A stretch of DNA of 64,000 nt from Diphasiastrum complanatum (Eukaryota; Streptophyta; Lycopodiopsida; Lycopodiales; Lycopodiaceae): positions 28,367,934 through 28,431,933 of the forward strand of contig CM055113.1 in assembly GCA_029204225.1 (NCBI GenBank), in the 5' to 3' direction. This document shows positions 38,371 to 53,623 of this stretch, one piece after another; position 1 is the stretch's first letter; each line of letters starts with the position of its first letter. Below the pieces are notes generated by a model. It was not told the DNA's origin, searched no databases, and was given only the letters and a program-made list of their open reading frames with translations. Both the position numbers and the translations under genes were made by a program.

Positions 38371-38761
38371 TGAAGAAGTATTGTGTTTCTTCTTTAAAGC
38401 CTTAGTATTTTTCCTTGTATTTTTACTCAGTTGGCTGACATTTTGGGTCTGGCCAACACTTCCAAGCATCAATGGTGAGGACGAACTATCGGACTCCTTG
38501 TCGATGAACGGAGGTAGAATTACTAACCTTCGTCACAAAATCATGCTTATAGGAGTAGGTCATCATCGTACTTCAGAGCAAACAAGTTGATAATTGGAAG
38601 CAAAAAAATTGCTTTTTATAGTGAGTTAATTTAAACTCTTGCAATGAAATTATCTCACGTAAAGAAAGAATTCTAATTTATAGGCATAAAAATGGGCCAA
38701 ATTTAGGCATAGATTACAATCTTTCATCTTATCCAAAACTGATAAAAATTGGCATCAACAC
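38371..38761 (+). repeat. Probable 3' LTR of the second copia copy
   Basis: Starts TGAAGAAGTATTG directly after the purine tract and ends near CATCAACA. It shares only the first bases and a few words with the LTR at 33810, so the pol and the left LTR may come from different subfamilies. The right end is a guess. Confidence 0.45.
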
Positions 38762-39477
38762 TAAGAGCACATACACTAGAGTACTTCACCTTTTGTGTCA
38801 TGCTCATTTGAGCAAGCGCCTATAAAATAATTGTGAAGTTTTTAGCACATGTGAACTTCACCACACACCCTACAAGATCTTACTGAGGTATTGTGATGGC
38901 ACAAGATTGATCAGAGAACAATATACTTGAAAAATCTATGACAAGAGCACAATGGCATACATCTGATTGAAAAATCTAACTTCTCACTATGAGAATTGAA
39001 TGTCAGAAATAATTCTAAATGCTCAGTATGGGAAAAACAGGCTGCTCCCGGGTAGAGAGAGAAAATCAATGAAAGAGAACTCGTGTAGAGAGAGAATGAG
39101 TCGAAATTACCAAAATCTCATTATTCACAATGTGGCAAAACATGCCAAGATTTCCCTACATGAGAGAGACTCAAATTCCTACAATGGAGTTGCATGGAAA
39201 GTCCACTTAACTGAGCTAACTCACCTATCAGAGATCCACATGTGTAACTGCATGCATGGATATTGCATGTACTGCATGCATACAGTATGACTTTGCATGC
39301 TATTTAAACTTTTGCATGTCATCAAAATTGAATCTACCTAACTCAAACTCGGCCTGTTCTAGAAGGTTATGTGCTCAATTCACATACCTTTTATGTACAA
39401 CATGAATTACAATGGAAATAACCATGGACATGGCTCCAAAGTCGAGATAGGAAGATAATAATTTAATAATCTTCACA
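38762..39477 (-). repeat. Probable 3' LTR of a minus-strand copia
   Basis: On the minus strand a purine-rich AAGGAGGAG precedes TGTGAAGATTATT starting at 39477, as expected at the start of a 3' LTR. The other end is not defined, and no partner LTR is present because the 5' part of the element is missing. Confidence 0.45.
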
Positions 39478-39479
39478 CT

Positions 39480-42245
39480 CCTCCTTAAAATATATGTTCC
39501 TATCAACATAGACATTGAAATTAGGCCAAGGTTAGACCTCATCTTGATAAAGACATTCTTGACTAGTGGCTTGGTGAGAAGATCTGCAACACAATTTGTA
39601 GAATCAACATGCTCCAGTGAGATCTCTCTCCCAATGACTTTTTCTCTTACAAAATGATGAGCTACCTCGATGTGTTTGCTCCTTGCATGGAACACTGGAT
39701 TATTTGCAAGAGCCTGAACAGAAATGTTATCATTCTTGATAATTGGAAGATCTTCATCTACATAACACTTTAGCTCCAAAAGTAGCCTTTTGATCCATTA
39801 AACCTCTGTTGTGGTTGTAAGAGATTTATACTCAGCTTCATAGGATGATAAGAAAATAGTTGTCTGCTTCTTTGATAGCCAAGAAACCAAGTTCCCTCCA
39901 AGAAAAATAGTGTAAGCACTTGTGGATTTTCTATCCAACTTGTCTTCTACAAAATCTGAATCTGAAAAAGCAATCAAAGTCAGATCTTCTCCCTTGTAGA
40001 ATAATCCATAATCTAAGGTAGAAGATATATACCTCAAGATTCTTTTAGCCAACTTTCAGTGATATAACTTTGGATCCTACATGTATTGACTTAGCTTATG
40101 AACACAAAAGCTTAGATCAAGCCTAGTCACTGTTAACCATATAAGTGAGCCAATAAGACTCCTATAAAGAGTGATGTCCACAAAGGATTTTTCGTCATCT
40201 TTCATAGGAACTTTTACAGTGTGCTCCATAGGTGTATCTATGCCTTTACAATTTTCCATTTGGAATTTCTTGAGCATGGAGTGCATATCTACTTTGGTTT
40301 ATAAATGCTTGACCTTTCCAAAAATCTATTTCAAGGCCTAGAATATAGTGAAGAACTCCTAAGTCCTGCATCTTAAACTCACTAACAAGTGCATGCTTAG
40401 TTTCTTCAACTAGCTTCTCATTATTTCCACAAAGAATGATATCATCTACATAGATGAGAAGAATAATTACAAAGTTATCTACAAACTTATAATACAGAGA
40501 AGGGTCATATTCATTTAGACAAAATCCGAGTGATATGAGATAGGAGTTGATCCTTGCATACAATTGGTGCTTGTTTCAGTCCATAGAGACTTTTGAACAA
40601 AAGACAAACTTTTGACTCATCACCTTCTTTCACAAAACTAGGAGATTGCTCCATGTAAATCTCCTCAAGATAACCATTGAGAAATGCATTAGAAACATCA
40701 AACTTGAATATACTCCAATTGTGAAAACATGCAAGAGATATAAGTATTCGGATTGTTACCATCTTTGCAACTGGTGCAAAGATGTCTTCATAGTCAAGAA
40801 CTTTGATTTGTGAGTAGCTTTTGGCAAAAAGTCTTGCTTTATACTTATTGGTAGGTCCATCATGATTATACTTGATTCTGAAAACCCACTTACATCCAAT
40901 CACATGCATGTTGTTTGGTGGCTCCACAAGCTCCCATGTGTTATTTGACATCAAGGCTTCAAACTTTTGGCTCATTGCTTCAACCCACATCTTGGATTGA
41001 AGAGCTTCGTGGACATCTTTAGGCTTTTCATCTGATATGAAGAGGGCATGATAGGAAGTTTCACCTTCCAGCCTTCCTTCTTCATCATATGTGAGCCTCC
41101 TCAGATCTTGCTCGTGTAGATCTTGTTGGTGTGGTAGCTTGAATTTGCTCCTCCTCAAGCCTCGGCCTCACCACCTCTTGAGGAGCATCAAGATTGATGA
41201 TTGATCTTGCATGAGACTCCTTGATCTGTGCATCATCCAAGTTAATCTTCTGATCTTCATGGAAGATTCCTTTAACTGCACTAGGATCTTCCTTCTTCCT
41301 AGTTTCTAGAGGCACATGCACAAAGCATACACAACCAAAAATCCTAAGATGATCTACCTTAGGCTTTTTCTTATACAACATCTCAAATGGTGTTTTTCCT
41401 CTTATTGCAAGATTAGGAAGCCTATTACAAAGATAGTTTGCACATGCAATTGCCTCTCCCCAAAATTCTTTAGGTAGAGAAGCTTCTAGCCTAATGGCTT
41501 TTGCACATTCACACAAAGTTCTATTTTTTTCTCTCAGCAACTCCATTTTGCTAAGGAGTATATGAGCAAGAAAACTCTCCTTGAATGCCCTCTCTCTCAC
41601 AAAACTCTTTAAACTTATTAGAAGTGTATTCTCCTCCACTGTCACTTCTCAAAGCTTTCAACTTGAAAGAAAACTGCTTTTCTACATAAGCTTTGAAAGT
41701 AAGAAAAACATCATAGACCATGGCTTTAGAAGACAACATATAGATCCAAGAATATCTTGTATAATCATCTACAAAGGAAACAAAGCAATTTGCTCCTCCT
41801 TTGCTCTTAGTTGATGAGAAATGAACATCAGAGTGCACTAGTTCAAATGGTTGCTTTGTTTTGATGCTTGATCTAGGAAAAGGCCTTATGTGTGATTTTG
41901 CCAAAACACAAGCTTCACAAGGTAGAAGCTCCTTTGACAGTGTCTTTGGTAGTCCAACAGCTTTTCCTTCCTTGACCATAGATTGCATGGCTTTGAAATT
42001 GGGATGACCCAATCTTTTATGCCACAGATCCTCCTGAAGAACCTTGGTCTCATAAGCAATATCTGAAATGTTAGCAATCTCCCTAGAATCTGGTTTGTAC
42101 AACTTACCAATTCTAGATCCTCTAGCAATAACTTCATTTTCTCTTGAGATTATACACTTGTCAACTTGAAACTTGACATCCAATCCATTATCAAACAATT
42201 GTCCTACACTAATGAGATTCTTGGTTATACATAAAGGTTCATAAG
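39480..42245 (-). pseudogene. Copia pol: pre-integrase to RNase H
   Basis: Overlapping frames on the minus strand cover, in order, the pre-integrase zinc domain (H-K-R-L-G-H-P-N, C-E-A-C-V-L-A-K), the integrase core (H-S-D-V-H, D-D-Y-T-R-Y, S-D-S-G-G-E-Y), RT (W-V-F-R-I-K-Y-N, F-D-V-S-N-A-F-L-N-G, G-L-K-Q-A-P, I-Y-V-D-D-I-I-L), the connection (L-I-G-S-L-I-W-L-T) and RNase H (S-S-Y-E-A-E-Y, C-V-A-D-L-L-T-K). Only a few frameshifts and stops interrupt it, making this the best preserved copia pol here. Gag and protease are missing beyond a breakpoint near 42245. Confidence 0.88.
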
Positions 42246-42547
42246 AAATAGTAATGCATCAACATGAAAATTGCCATTGTTCATATTTCAATGAAATTTC
42301 TAAAACCGATTTTGTTTTTCAACTTTTAATTTTGATGTGAGTTTGATTTTAAAATATTCTTAGTCATTTTTTCTTTTTGATGACTAATTATAATACTTTG
42401 ATTGTTTCTCAACATTAAAAAACTATAGTGCATTGTAGTCCTCATCTAAAAGAAACAAATAAAATAAATGGATTTAATAAAAAAAAATTCTCTCAGAAAA
42501 CTAACCATAGATTAGAAATATAAGCAGAGTACAAGTTGTGAATAAAC

Positions 42548-44203
42548 TTAGAGAAGCGAAAACTTTTCAACTTCTTTAAAAAGAAGCAGGGGGGAGATAC
42601 AAAAGTCACTACTCCCAAATTCCCTGTTGTTCCTATCTAGCCAAATGTTCCACAGAGTGATTACTCTAATGTGTTGCCAAAAAACATTAACCTTTAAATC
42701 CTCAAAGGTGATATCGTTCAATAGTAAATCGGGGTGGCTGAATCTCTTGAATCTGACATGGAAGCGCGAAATAAAGAGGTCAGACACTGATTTCCAAAGA
42801 GGAGCATAACAATGAAAAAACAGATGGACCACATCTTCATCAAATGTTTTGCATTTAGTATAGACATGTGATGCACAAGCACGCACAGAAAGAGAATGTT
42901 GGATGATACTAAGAGAGAAAATTCTAAATTTGCCATTCTTGATCTTGTTAGTGAGAATCAGAAAGGTTCCATTTGGAATTGAACCAGGAGAAGGAGAAGT
43001 TTGGCTCTTTGGTAGCAGAAAAGACTGATGAGTAAGAAATTTTGTCCGATTTGTCAAAAGCCTTGAAGAGCCACTTTTGGTCACACTCAGAAGGAAGAGA
43101 GGTAGATAGAGGGTCTCCGAAGGCGAAAGCGAAAGAGAGGAAGTTAGATTCTCTAGTGGAGAGGCCAAGATCATATTTGAGACGGGAGAGGATAAGAGAG
43201 TAAATGGAATCCATAATGTTAGACCAAGTGACAAGACCTTTACGGCTAAGACTATGGCAGAGCCTTCCTTCAATTATGGCCAGCAGTTTAGAGTTTAAGG
43301 TAATGGCTTTAGAGAACCAAAGAGACTCCAAGGGGGGAGATGCAGTTACCCCTTGACTAGAAAGTGAGCTCACGCATAGAAAGCAGGATATTGGAGATGG
43401 ATTTAAACAAAGGAGGAAGGGATGTGGAAAGAGGGCAATGGGAGCGAGTAAAATCGAGTAAGTAAGAATGAGAAGAAATATCTTCCGTCGTAGGAAGAGA
43501 AGGGAGAATAGTTGTCATCATAAGGGCCCAAAGCTGGGGGCAGACAAAGTTGTACTGAATTTGTCTGAAGAGGAGAGAGAGAAAGGTAATAGAGGGGTCA
43601 AGGAGTCCAAAACCGCCTACTTTCTTAGAGGTAGTGCAAATATCCCAATTCAGGAGGCTAGGACCATTGTTCCAAAGAAATTTTTTGAAAATCTTAGCAA
43701 TGGATAGCGAGTATGAAGGGGGAGAGAACCATGGAAAAGAAAGTGAGTGAAGTAGGAGGAGATAATATGTTTGAGAACGGTGAGCCTAGCAGAAAAGGAG
43801 AGGTCCAACGAGCTCCAATTCAAAATTTTGGAGCTAATTCTCTCCATAATCCAATTAAAGCGGTCCTTGTTAGAAAGATAAGCACTAGGTGGGAAACCCA
43901 GGTAACGAAAAATGGTGCCATGAGGAAGGACGTTGAAACCAAGAAGATGACACCAATGAGGTGGAGACTCATGAGAGAGAACAATAACTGAGATAATTCA
44001 AGAAGGAGAAGAGATGCAGATTGATGATGGAGCTCAATAATGCATGCAAGGTCATCAGCGAAGAGTTGAGGACCAAGAGGAATGTCACGAAATATAAAGA
44101 GATGAAAGGAATGAACAGAGTTAAGCCTATGGATATGGAAAATAATGGTGATAGCAAGGTTTCCTTTTATTGAATAATCAAAAAAACTATAATGGATTTG
44201 CAA
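42548..44203 (-). pseudogene. LINE ORF2 fragment: RT end to zinc-finger domain
   Basis: Read on the minus strand: F-A-D-D-L-A (the YADD-type RT active site) near 44060, the post-RT segment L-S-F-S-A-R-L-T-V-L-K-H (43800-43750), and a zf-RVT-like end with D-E-D-V-V-H-L-F-F-H-C and L-W-N-I-W-L-D-R-N-N (42840-42610). Several frameshifts occur. It differs from the LINE at 58-62 kb and is 5'-truncated. No clear poly(A) was found at the 3' side. Confidence 0.8.
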
Positions 44204-47703
<3,500 letters not shown>

Positions 47704-48541
47704 TGTTGGGGGTATGCCCAACGTACTGTAAATAAATAAAATTGGAAAAATAAAAAAGCAGAAAGTGTTGCGAGGGTCGTGGCATCCTGCGTGTATAAGC
47801 CCATGGCTCAATGAGCACGCAAGTCAAGTTGTGGATAGAATAAAAAGACTTGGGCCTTATTGTTAATAAAAAAAAACTTGAGGCCACAATGTCAGGTTAA
47901 TAAACTTAGTCTGAACTTACAAAGTTGGGTCCAAAGTGAAACTCACATTTCTAATGTACTTCTTTAAGACCCTTGGATTAGATTGGACCCAAGGTGAATG
48001 GTGAAGATTAGAACTCATATTTTTAGAAGTAGCCAATAGGATTTTGGGGCAAGGGCCTTTCCCATTGATAAAAATGCACCATTTGTACATATTTTCCATG
48101 CTTAATGAGAAGGAAAAAACTCTACCATTTTGGAGAGAAGCATCTTCATTTGCTATTCACTACTTGCTAATGCCATTTGTGTGTATTTGGGACTTGCTTT
48201 CTAGTTTAAATGCTTTTTGGTTTATGATTGTGAATGTTTCTCCATTAGTGAGCATAATGAGAAAATAAGCTAACCTCCACTCTCAATCTCTTTCTCTACC
48301 TCTTGCTCTACTACTTCTATCTTTCAATCCCCTTCTCTTCTCTTCTTCTCTCCCTCTTTCACTCTAAAACATGACTAGCATGTGATTGTTGTAGGGGAGT
48401 GTAGTGTTAAAGGTGGTAGTGTTAGTGTAAAGGGTAGAAAGCAACTAAAAGTAGCATCTTAGCATAGTTAGGTACATATCCAGTGAACTAAACCTCTTTG
48501 ACAGGCGGAAGGCTGCTCACCGACAAAATCTACATCCTACA
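47704..48541 (+). repeat. 5' LTR of the gypsy element
   Basis: 838 bp from TGTTGGGGGTATGCCC to CCTACA. It matches the minus-strand LTR at 7641-8464 along its length, including the TG-end, and ends one base before the primer site. Confidence 0.88.
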
Positions 48542-48542
48542 G

Positions 48543-48560
48543 TGGCGTCGTTGCCGGGGA
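48543..48560 (+). promoter_or_regulatory. Primer binding site, tRNA-Asp type
   Basis: TGGCGTCGTTGCCGGGGA matches, with one change, the complement of the 3' end of plant tRNA-Asp (TGGCGCCGTTGCCGGGG). Characteristic of Tat/Athila gypsy elements. Confidence 0.9.
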
Positions 48561-48869
48561 TAAATTTTCACTAACTAGTTTAGTTGCTTTTTTAGTTGGT
48601 TTTGCTTTTTTAGAGTGTCTTTAGGTGGATTTTGAGTAGAGTTAGCCTATTTTCTGTATTTTCTTGTGCTTGGACTATTCACAACTAGCGGAGGAGGTGT
48701 GAGAGCGTAGAGGAGGCCCTAAACAGCCTCTAAGAGCTTGACATCTAGTCAATTTTTTTGAAAAACTCATAAAAACACTCAAATCTGCATTTTTGAGGGA
48801 AAAGAGGCAAAATTCTCATCATATTTTGTTTTCTCCAAAACCAGTGGGAACCAATCTTTGTATGACTAT

Positions 48870-49790
48870 CCCAGACCTACATAGAAGCCTGTGAGAGTTA
48901 GTTCCAAGCAAATCTTAAATAATTAGAGAAAAACCATAAAAAAATTCAAAAAACTCAAAGAAATTCAGACCTTCATAAGAACTCTCGCAGAGCTCTCTGA
49001 AATTCCATCTCTATGAGACTAGGGCACAGAGAAACTTGCAAGAGTTAGTTCCCAGTCTAAGTGCTCTTGCAAAGGTTCCCAGTGAGAAAAAGACAAAAAA
49101 TTCAGCAGAACCCTTGCAGACTCGAAAATTTTCAGTTCCAGTGGCCAAGAACCCTTGTAGAGAATTCTGAAGTTAAGCCAAGATAACACCTGGCTTCTCC
49201 CAGATCTACAATCTCGAAATGTTTCGAGATATCATCCTTCACTTCAGCAATAAGCTTCTCACTCTTGCAGAGTATGAGAGTGTCATCCACATACACAGCC
49301 ACAATGATGATCTTCCCATCTATAATTCTTATATAGACATTGGAAGAGTCTGCAAGAGTTAGTTTAATTCTAGTGAGCAGAAAATGGGATTTGAGTGTCT
49401 AAAAATCACTAAAATCAAAAGATCCATCAAATCCTCACAGAAGTAACCCTCGTAGACCATTTCATTAGCTTCAGATTTTACATAAGTGATGAAGTCTGCG
49501 AGAGTTATTACAAAAAGTATTGGTGAAGATCAAAGCAAAAAAGTATTCTTGAACCCTCGCAAACAGTGAAATTTTTACTTCCTACAAGAGTTAACTTTTG
49601 CAAAGATTTTTAGAGCTAGATCCATACCAGATACAACTCCTATAAACCCTGCGAGAGTTACTTCCCAGTAATTTTTTAAAAAATTAAGTTTTTTGACTAC
49701 AAAACAGTGAAAGAACCTTCGCACAGCCAACCCTTGCACGAGTAACCTTCGCAGACTAGATCAGTACTTAGATTTACACCAAATCCAGCT
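48870..49790 (+). repeat. Leader with interspersed TGCGAGAGTT / AACCCTCGC motifs
   Basis: Between primer site and gag, about fifteen copies of a degenerate (T/C)(T/G)GC(G/A)(A/G)GAGTT-like word occur in both orientations at 30-100 bp spacing. The rest is AT-rich and non-coding. A copia fragment is embedded at 49165-49345. Confidence 0.65.
49165..49345 (-). pseudogene. Short copia RT fragment embedded in the gypsy leader
   Basis: The minus strand reads through the copia active site (A-V-Y-V-D-D-T-L) and on to H-F-E-I-V-D-L-G-E-A, open over about 60 codons. The same region of the copia at 34.3-38.4 kb (about 37349-37510) is its closest match in the window. No LTRs or target duplication surround it. 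Confidence 0.75.
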
Positions 49791-50037
49791 ACTGTGAAAA
49801 TCTCAAGCCAAACAGAGCAATGATCAAAAAGTTATCAAGGAAAAACCACTGTAAGAGGCCTAAAACCACACTATCGGCCTATCTTATTGATATCAGAAAC
49901 TGAAGGCCTTGCAGGGAGCTGTAGCACCAATTCCAAATCCATCGGAATAGATCCTCGTCAAGAAAAATGTATGGTGCTCAGTTTGCACTCAGAACCATAC
50001 AGCCAACGAGTGTCCGATATTAAAACAAAACCTGAGA

Positions 50038-50600
50038 TTGACACAAAGGTTTTGCCATCTGTGCAACGCATCATTGCACAAAACGACATTTTGCCCATTT
50101 AACCCCCGGATCATACAACAAAAGAGGAGTCATTATCAGATCTCTTATTATTATCATCAAGGGAAACCAAATGTGGCACCGAGGTATGGCGCGCCAAACA
50201 ATCAACGACACATGACCTTATCTGCACCACCAGGGCCAGATAACAACCAAGTGGCTCATGTGAATTTAGCAGTAGCGGAACAAGAAGTACCAACAATACC
50301 TCAACCTGAACAGCAACAATGGTACGGGCCAGACGAGATGTTTATGGATCTAGCCATTAATGAGTATTATGCAACCTATGTGGCTCAACCTCAACGTTAA
50401 AGTGGAAGAAACTACGATTGCTACGGATGCGGCGAAGGCCATTGAATTGCAGAATGCCCTTACAAGGGACAATACACATCCTTCTACCAGAAATGCAGAT
50501 ATGGACACTGCTACAAGAATTGTCCAATAAGACTTGGAACAAGTGCACCTTTGAATCTAATCACAGTACATCTGTTATAGGAGGGATGCCACCAGAAAAA
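50038..50600 (+). pseudogene. Gypsy gag, zinc-knuckle part
   Basis: An open frame (50038-50400) with Pro/Gln-rich sequence is followed, after a stop, by C-Y-G-C-G-E-G-H and further Cys-rich wording (C-R-Y-G-H-C-Y-K-N-C), consistent with paired CCHC knuckles. The N-terminal gag domain is not recognisable upstream and may be deleted. Confidence 0.6.
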
Positions 50601-50762
50601 CGACATTTCCATGCCCTAGTGTTAGCAGTCACGTGAGTACAAAAGCGGAAGGAAGTGGCTCCCTCACCACTCCCATCAATATCCAATGATCAACCCTCAG
50701 CTACAGGACGATATCCGAATGTAAGGGAAGAAGGAAGGCAATATCACAAGATATGCCACTAG

Positions 50763-51485
50763 GTGCAGAAAGCGCAAGAGGAGGAAAAAGCTCAAGCGAG
50801 AGACATACTTGCAAAACCTCTTGTTGCTGTAGAACCAGTACCACAAGTGGGCTCACCATTGCAAACTGATCAAAATGATCAATTGCATTATCATGAACTA
50901 CCTTTTCACATGGTGGAGCCCGAGGATTTGCATACTAAGATACTCACAAGTTTGCTAGCGAGCCGTGTTAACTTATCCCTTGGAGAATTACTACGGATTG
51001 TGCCACAAGCCAAGAGCCTCCAGGCTGAATGGGCCAAAGTTGAAGCAGAGCCAGTAACACCAGAGCCCATATATTGTGCGGGCTACAAAGAAACGAACAA
51101 TGTCCTCCACATTGGAGTAGCATGGGAAAGCAAAGAACACAATATCACCCTGTCGATCAAGCACAAGAGATTCGAGGATGAGGCAACAGTGGTAGATGGA
51201 AGATCAGGTGTAAATTTAATCTCCACTACTTTGTACCAGAAATGGAGTTTGCAAGGATTGAAGCTAGTGAGATTTGCCATCAAACTAGAAGATCAATCTT
51301 GTGTTAAACCAAAAGGTGTAGTTGATGACATCCTTGTAAAAATAGCGAGAATGCAGTTTGTGATCACTTTTGTGGTGACGGACATACCAGAGTCCCCTTT
51401 TGCCTACCACGTGTTACTAGGAAGGACCATGGTTGAGGACTGCGCAAGTGGTTCACTACTGGGGAACCGGAAAACTCATCTTTGA
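50763..51485 (+). CDS. Gypsy gag end and aspartic protease
   Basis: A 240-codon open frame. It contains L-G-E-L-L-R-I-V-P-Q-A-K near residue 75 (matching 15.3 kb) and V-V-D-G-R-S-G-V-N near residue 147, the protease active-site region, where relatives have D-G-G-S-G. A second protease landmark, H-V-L-L-G-R-T-M, is near residue 220. Part of a polyprotein in intact relatives; here the frames before and after are broken. Confidence 0.7.
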   Translation: MQKAQEEEKAQARDILAKPLVAVEPVPQVGSPLQTDQNDQLHYHELPFHMVEPEDLHTKILTSLLASRVNLSLGELLRIVPQAKSLQAEWAKVEAEPVTPEPIYCAGYKETNNVLHIGVAWESKEHNITLSIKHKRFEDEATVVDGRSGVNLISTTLYQKWSLQGLKLVRFAIKLEDQSCVKPKGVVDDILVKIARMQFVITFVVTDIPESPFAYHVLLGRTMVEDCASGSLLGNRKTHL

Positions 51486-52293
51486 AAACAGAGAGCAGGC
51501 TGTAAAGGTTGATCCAACCACTTGGGCGGTGAAACCAATTACACCAAAAGTTGATGACGGATCGTCCATCACTGATCATACGATCGATCGCCCAAGGCAA
51601 GTCAAGGGAGGTCATTATGATTATGAAACGGATATCATGAGATGGACGGACGCATTAGCAACTGTTGACTGTATGGCTAGGCATGCTTGTCAACATGTTT
51701 CAGATCCAAAACCCAACACCTCTTCACCCAAGTGCTACACATTGGACACACCAATCACTTTCGGGGTGAGCATGATCAATGTCGCATAGCTGTCAGCGAA
51801 AGCTATTGAGAACCTTGTGGACGATGATCATGGCAACATGCTTTTACGTACAACAAGGAGACTGAGCTGACTGATGAGCAGGTCCTGCAACATATGGACT
51901 CAAATCATCATGGAATTAAGAAAGTACCAGCTCAACCACCACAAAAATCCGCAATGGCTAAAGTTTCCAAGATAGATCCACCCAAGGCACCTGTCAATAA
52001 AAAGAACCAGCTGAGACAACGTTACAACCAGGTGATCTGATGGAGCGATCTGCCAGAGGAGGCGATAGCTATGATGGATGTTGATATTCACAATCATGAG
52101 ATGAATGTCACGCCATTTACAAAGAAAGACAACAAGGATGAACCCAACTATGTGAGTAGAAAAGAAAAAAATCAGTTCGAATGGACTCAGATGCAGTATC
52201 ATCTTCCTCTCAGATGACTGAAAATCCAAAAATTATGAGTCGAACTAAGATCAATATGCGAAGAAGGAATCTTGTCGAACACCAGTTCACGAG

Positions 52294-53076
52294 ATGTTAG
52301 AGACCTTCAAGAACTATACCTTAGACGACGTGTTAATCATGTCGCAAGCTCAAAGAGAACCTGCTGATCAAAATCAGGAACCAGCGGAGCAAGTCTTTGA
52401 GGGACCTACGCGAATGCAGCCTATGAATCTAGCCGAGCCGGGTGAAGAAGAGAAGATCGTGTATGTGGGAGAGCAGTTAACGCCCACTCAATTCAAAAGA
52501 CTACGTTCATTATTGGTGGAATATAGGGATTGTTTCGCTTGGAATTATAGTGATCTAAAAGGTATCCCACCAACCGTAGTCCAACATACCATACCCTTGG
52601 TGGATGGAGCAGTCCCCAAGGTGAGCCGTTACTATCGCTGCAACCCGAATTATACAGAGCTGATCAAGTAAGAGTTGCAAAAATTGCTAGATGCTGATTT
52701 CATTTATGAGATCGAGGACACTAGATAGGTGTCGCCGATAGTCATGGTACCCAAGAAGAACGACAAAATGTGAATTTGTGTGAACCTGAAAGCATTAAAT
52801 GTAGTCACCAAAAAGGATCATTTTCCATTACCATTCATAGAAAGTGTTCTAGATAGAGTAGCAGGAGCAGATGCCTATAGTTTCCTGGACGGTTTCAGCG
52901 GCTACAATCGGGTGAAAATAGTGCCGCAAGATCAGCACAAGAAAACATTCGCCACAAAATGGGGAACCTATGTCTACAAGGTGATGCTGTTTGGACTTTG
53001 CAATGCCCCAAGTACCTTTCAACGAGTTATGCAGGCGGCATTCAAAGAGAAACCTGAAAAGCTTGAAATGGATTAA
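52294..53076 (+). pseudogene. Gypsy pre-RT and RT, truncated before the DD box
   Basis: The first frame (52294-52671) holds F-K-N-Y-T-L-D-D, E-Q-V-F-E-G-P and F-A-W-N-Y-S-D-L-K-G, the pre-RT segment. RT proper follows: S-P-I-V-M-V-P-K-K-N, F-P-L-P-F-I, S-F-L-D-G-F-S-G-Y-N (first catalytic Asp) and L-F-G-L-C-N-A-P-S-T-F-Q. Three stops interrupt it. The Y/F-x-D-D box, RNase H and integrase are absent. Confidence 0.85.
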
Positions 53077-53133
53077 CATGATTTTCAAAATGAAAGACGT
53101 AAAACTCTAGGGTTTCGGGACTGAAAAATAGTG

Positions 53134-53135
<2 letters not shown>

Positions 53136-53190
<55 letters not shown>
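53136..53190 (+). repeat. (GA)n tract
   Basis: About 55 bp of GA dinucleotide at the truncated end of the gypsy element and 430 bp upstream of the AP-endonuclease exon. Confidence 0.95.
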
Positions 53191-53192
<2 letters not shown>

Positions 53193-53287
53193 TTGCCACA
53201 TGGAAGAGGTAGGTGAAAATATTACAAATATAGCCTACGAAGTTAAAAAAGTTAACCTTTGGAGGCAGCGTCTGCTAGCTGGTAGAA

Positions 53288-53349
53288 ACATGCTATGCCC
53301 AATCAAATGATAACACAAACATGCTATGCCCAATTAAATGATAACACAT
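53288..53349 (+). repeat. 31-bp tandem duplication
   Basis: Two adjacent copies starting ACATGCTATGCCCAAT at 53288 and 53319, differing at one base. Confidence 0.9.
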
Positions 53350-53562
53350 AGGTCGAAGGTAACACTCTACCTATAACATGTGGCTTGTCATTACATTTGT
53401 GGAAGTTAGCCCCAAAGCAACCACTAGTGGCATCCGTTGTCATGTGGCCCAACTAAGAGACACAAGGGAAACAAAAAATTAGAAAGGAGGCAGGCCCAAA
53501 AAGAGGGACTTAATAAGAATAAGAAGAAGGAAGAAGAGGAGGACGGAGGAGGAGGCGCAAAA

Positions 53563-53570
53563 ATATATAA
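53563..53570 (+). promoter_or_regulatory. TATA box of the AP-endonuclease-like gene
   Basis: ATATATAA lies 54 bp before the ATG within a GAA/GGA-rich stretch (53460-53610), a plausible core promoter with a short purine-rich leader. Confidence 0.45.
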
Positions 53571-53623
53571 AGAAGAAGAAAAGGAGGAGCAGGAGGAGGA
53601 GGAATACACTCCTTTTACCTGAC

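Larger units (their letters stand above)
47704..53080 (+). mobile_element. Tat/Athila-type gypsy element, 3'-truncated in RT
   Basis: A complete 5' LTR, primer site, motif-rich leader, gag zinc region, protease and RT follow in order. The sequence breaks off before the RT Asp-Asp box, near 53080, just ahead of a (GA)n tract. Its LTR family is that of the deleted element at 7641-14197. No 3' LTR is present, so age and target duplication cannot be judged. Confidence 0.85.

Noticed and set aside
42627-43991. Plus-strand frames in 42.6-44.0 kb
   Set aside because: Shadows of the minus-strand LINE fragment, whose RT and zinc-finger motifs are clear.
53424-53622. Frames in the GAA/GGA-rich stretch before the AP-endonuclease exon
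   Set aside because: Low-complexity purine-rich leader and promoter; the peptides are composition artefacts.
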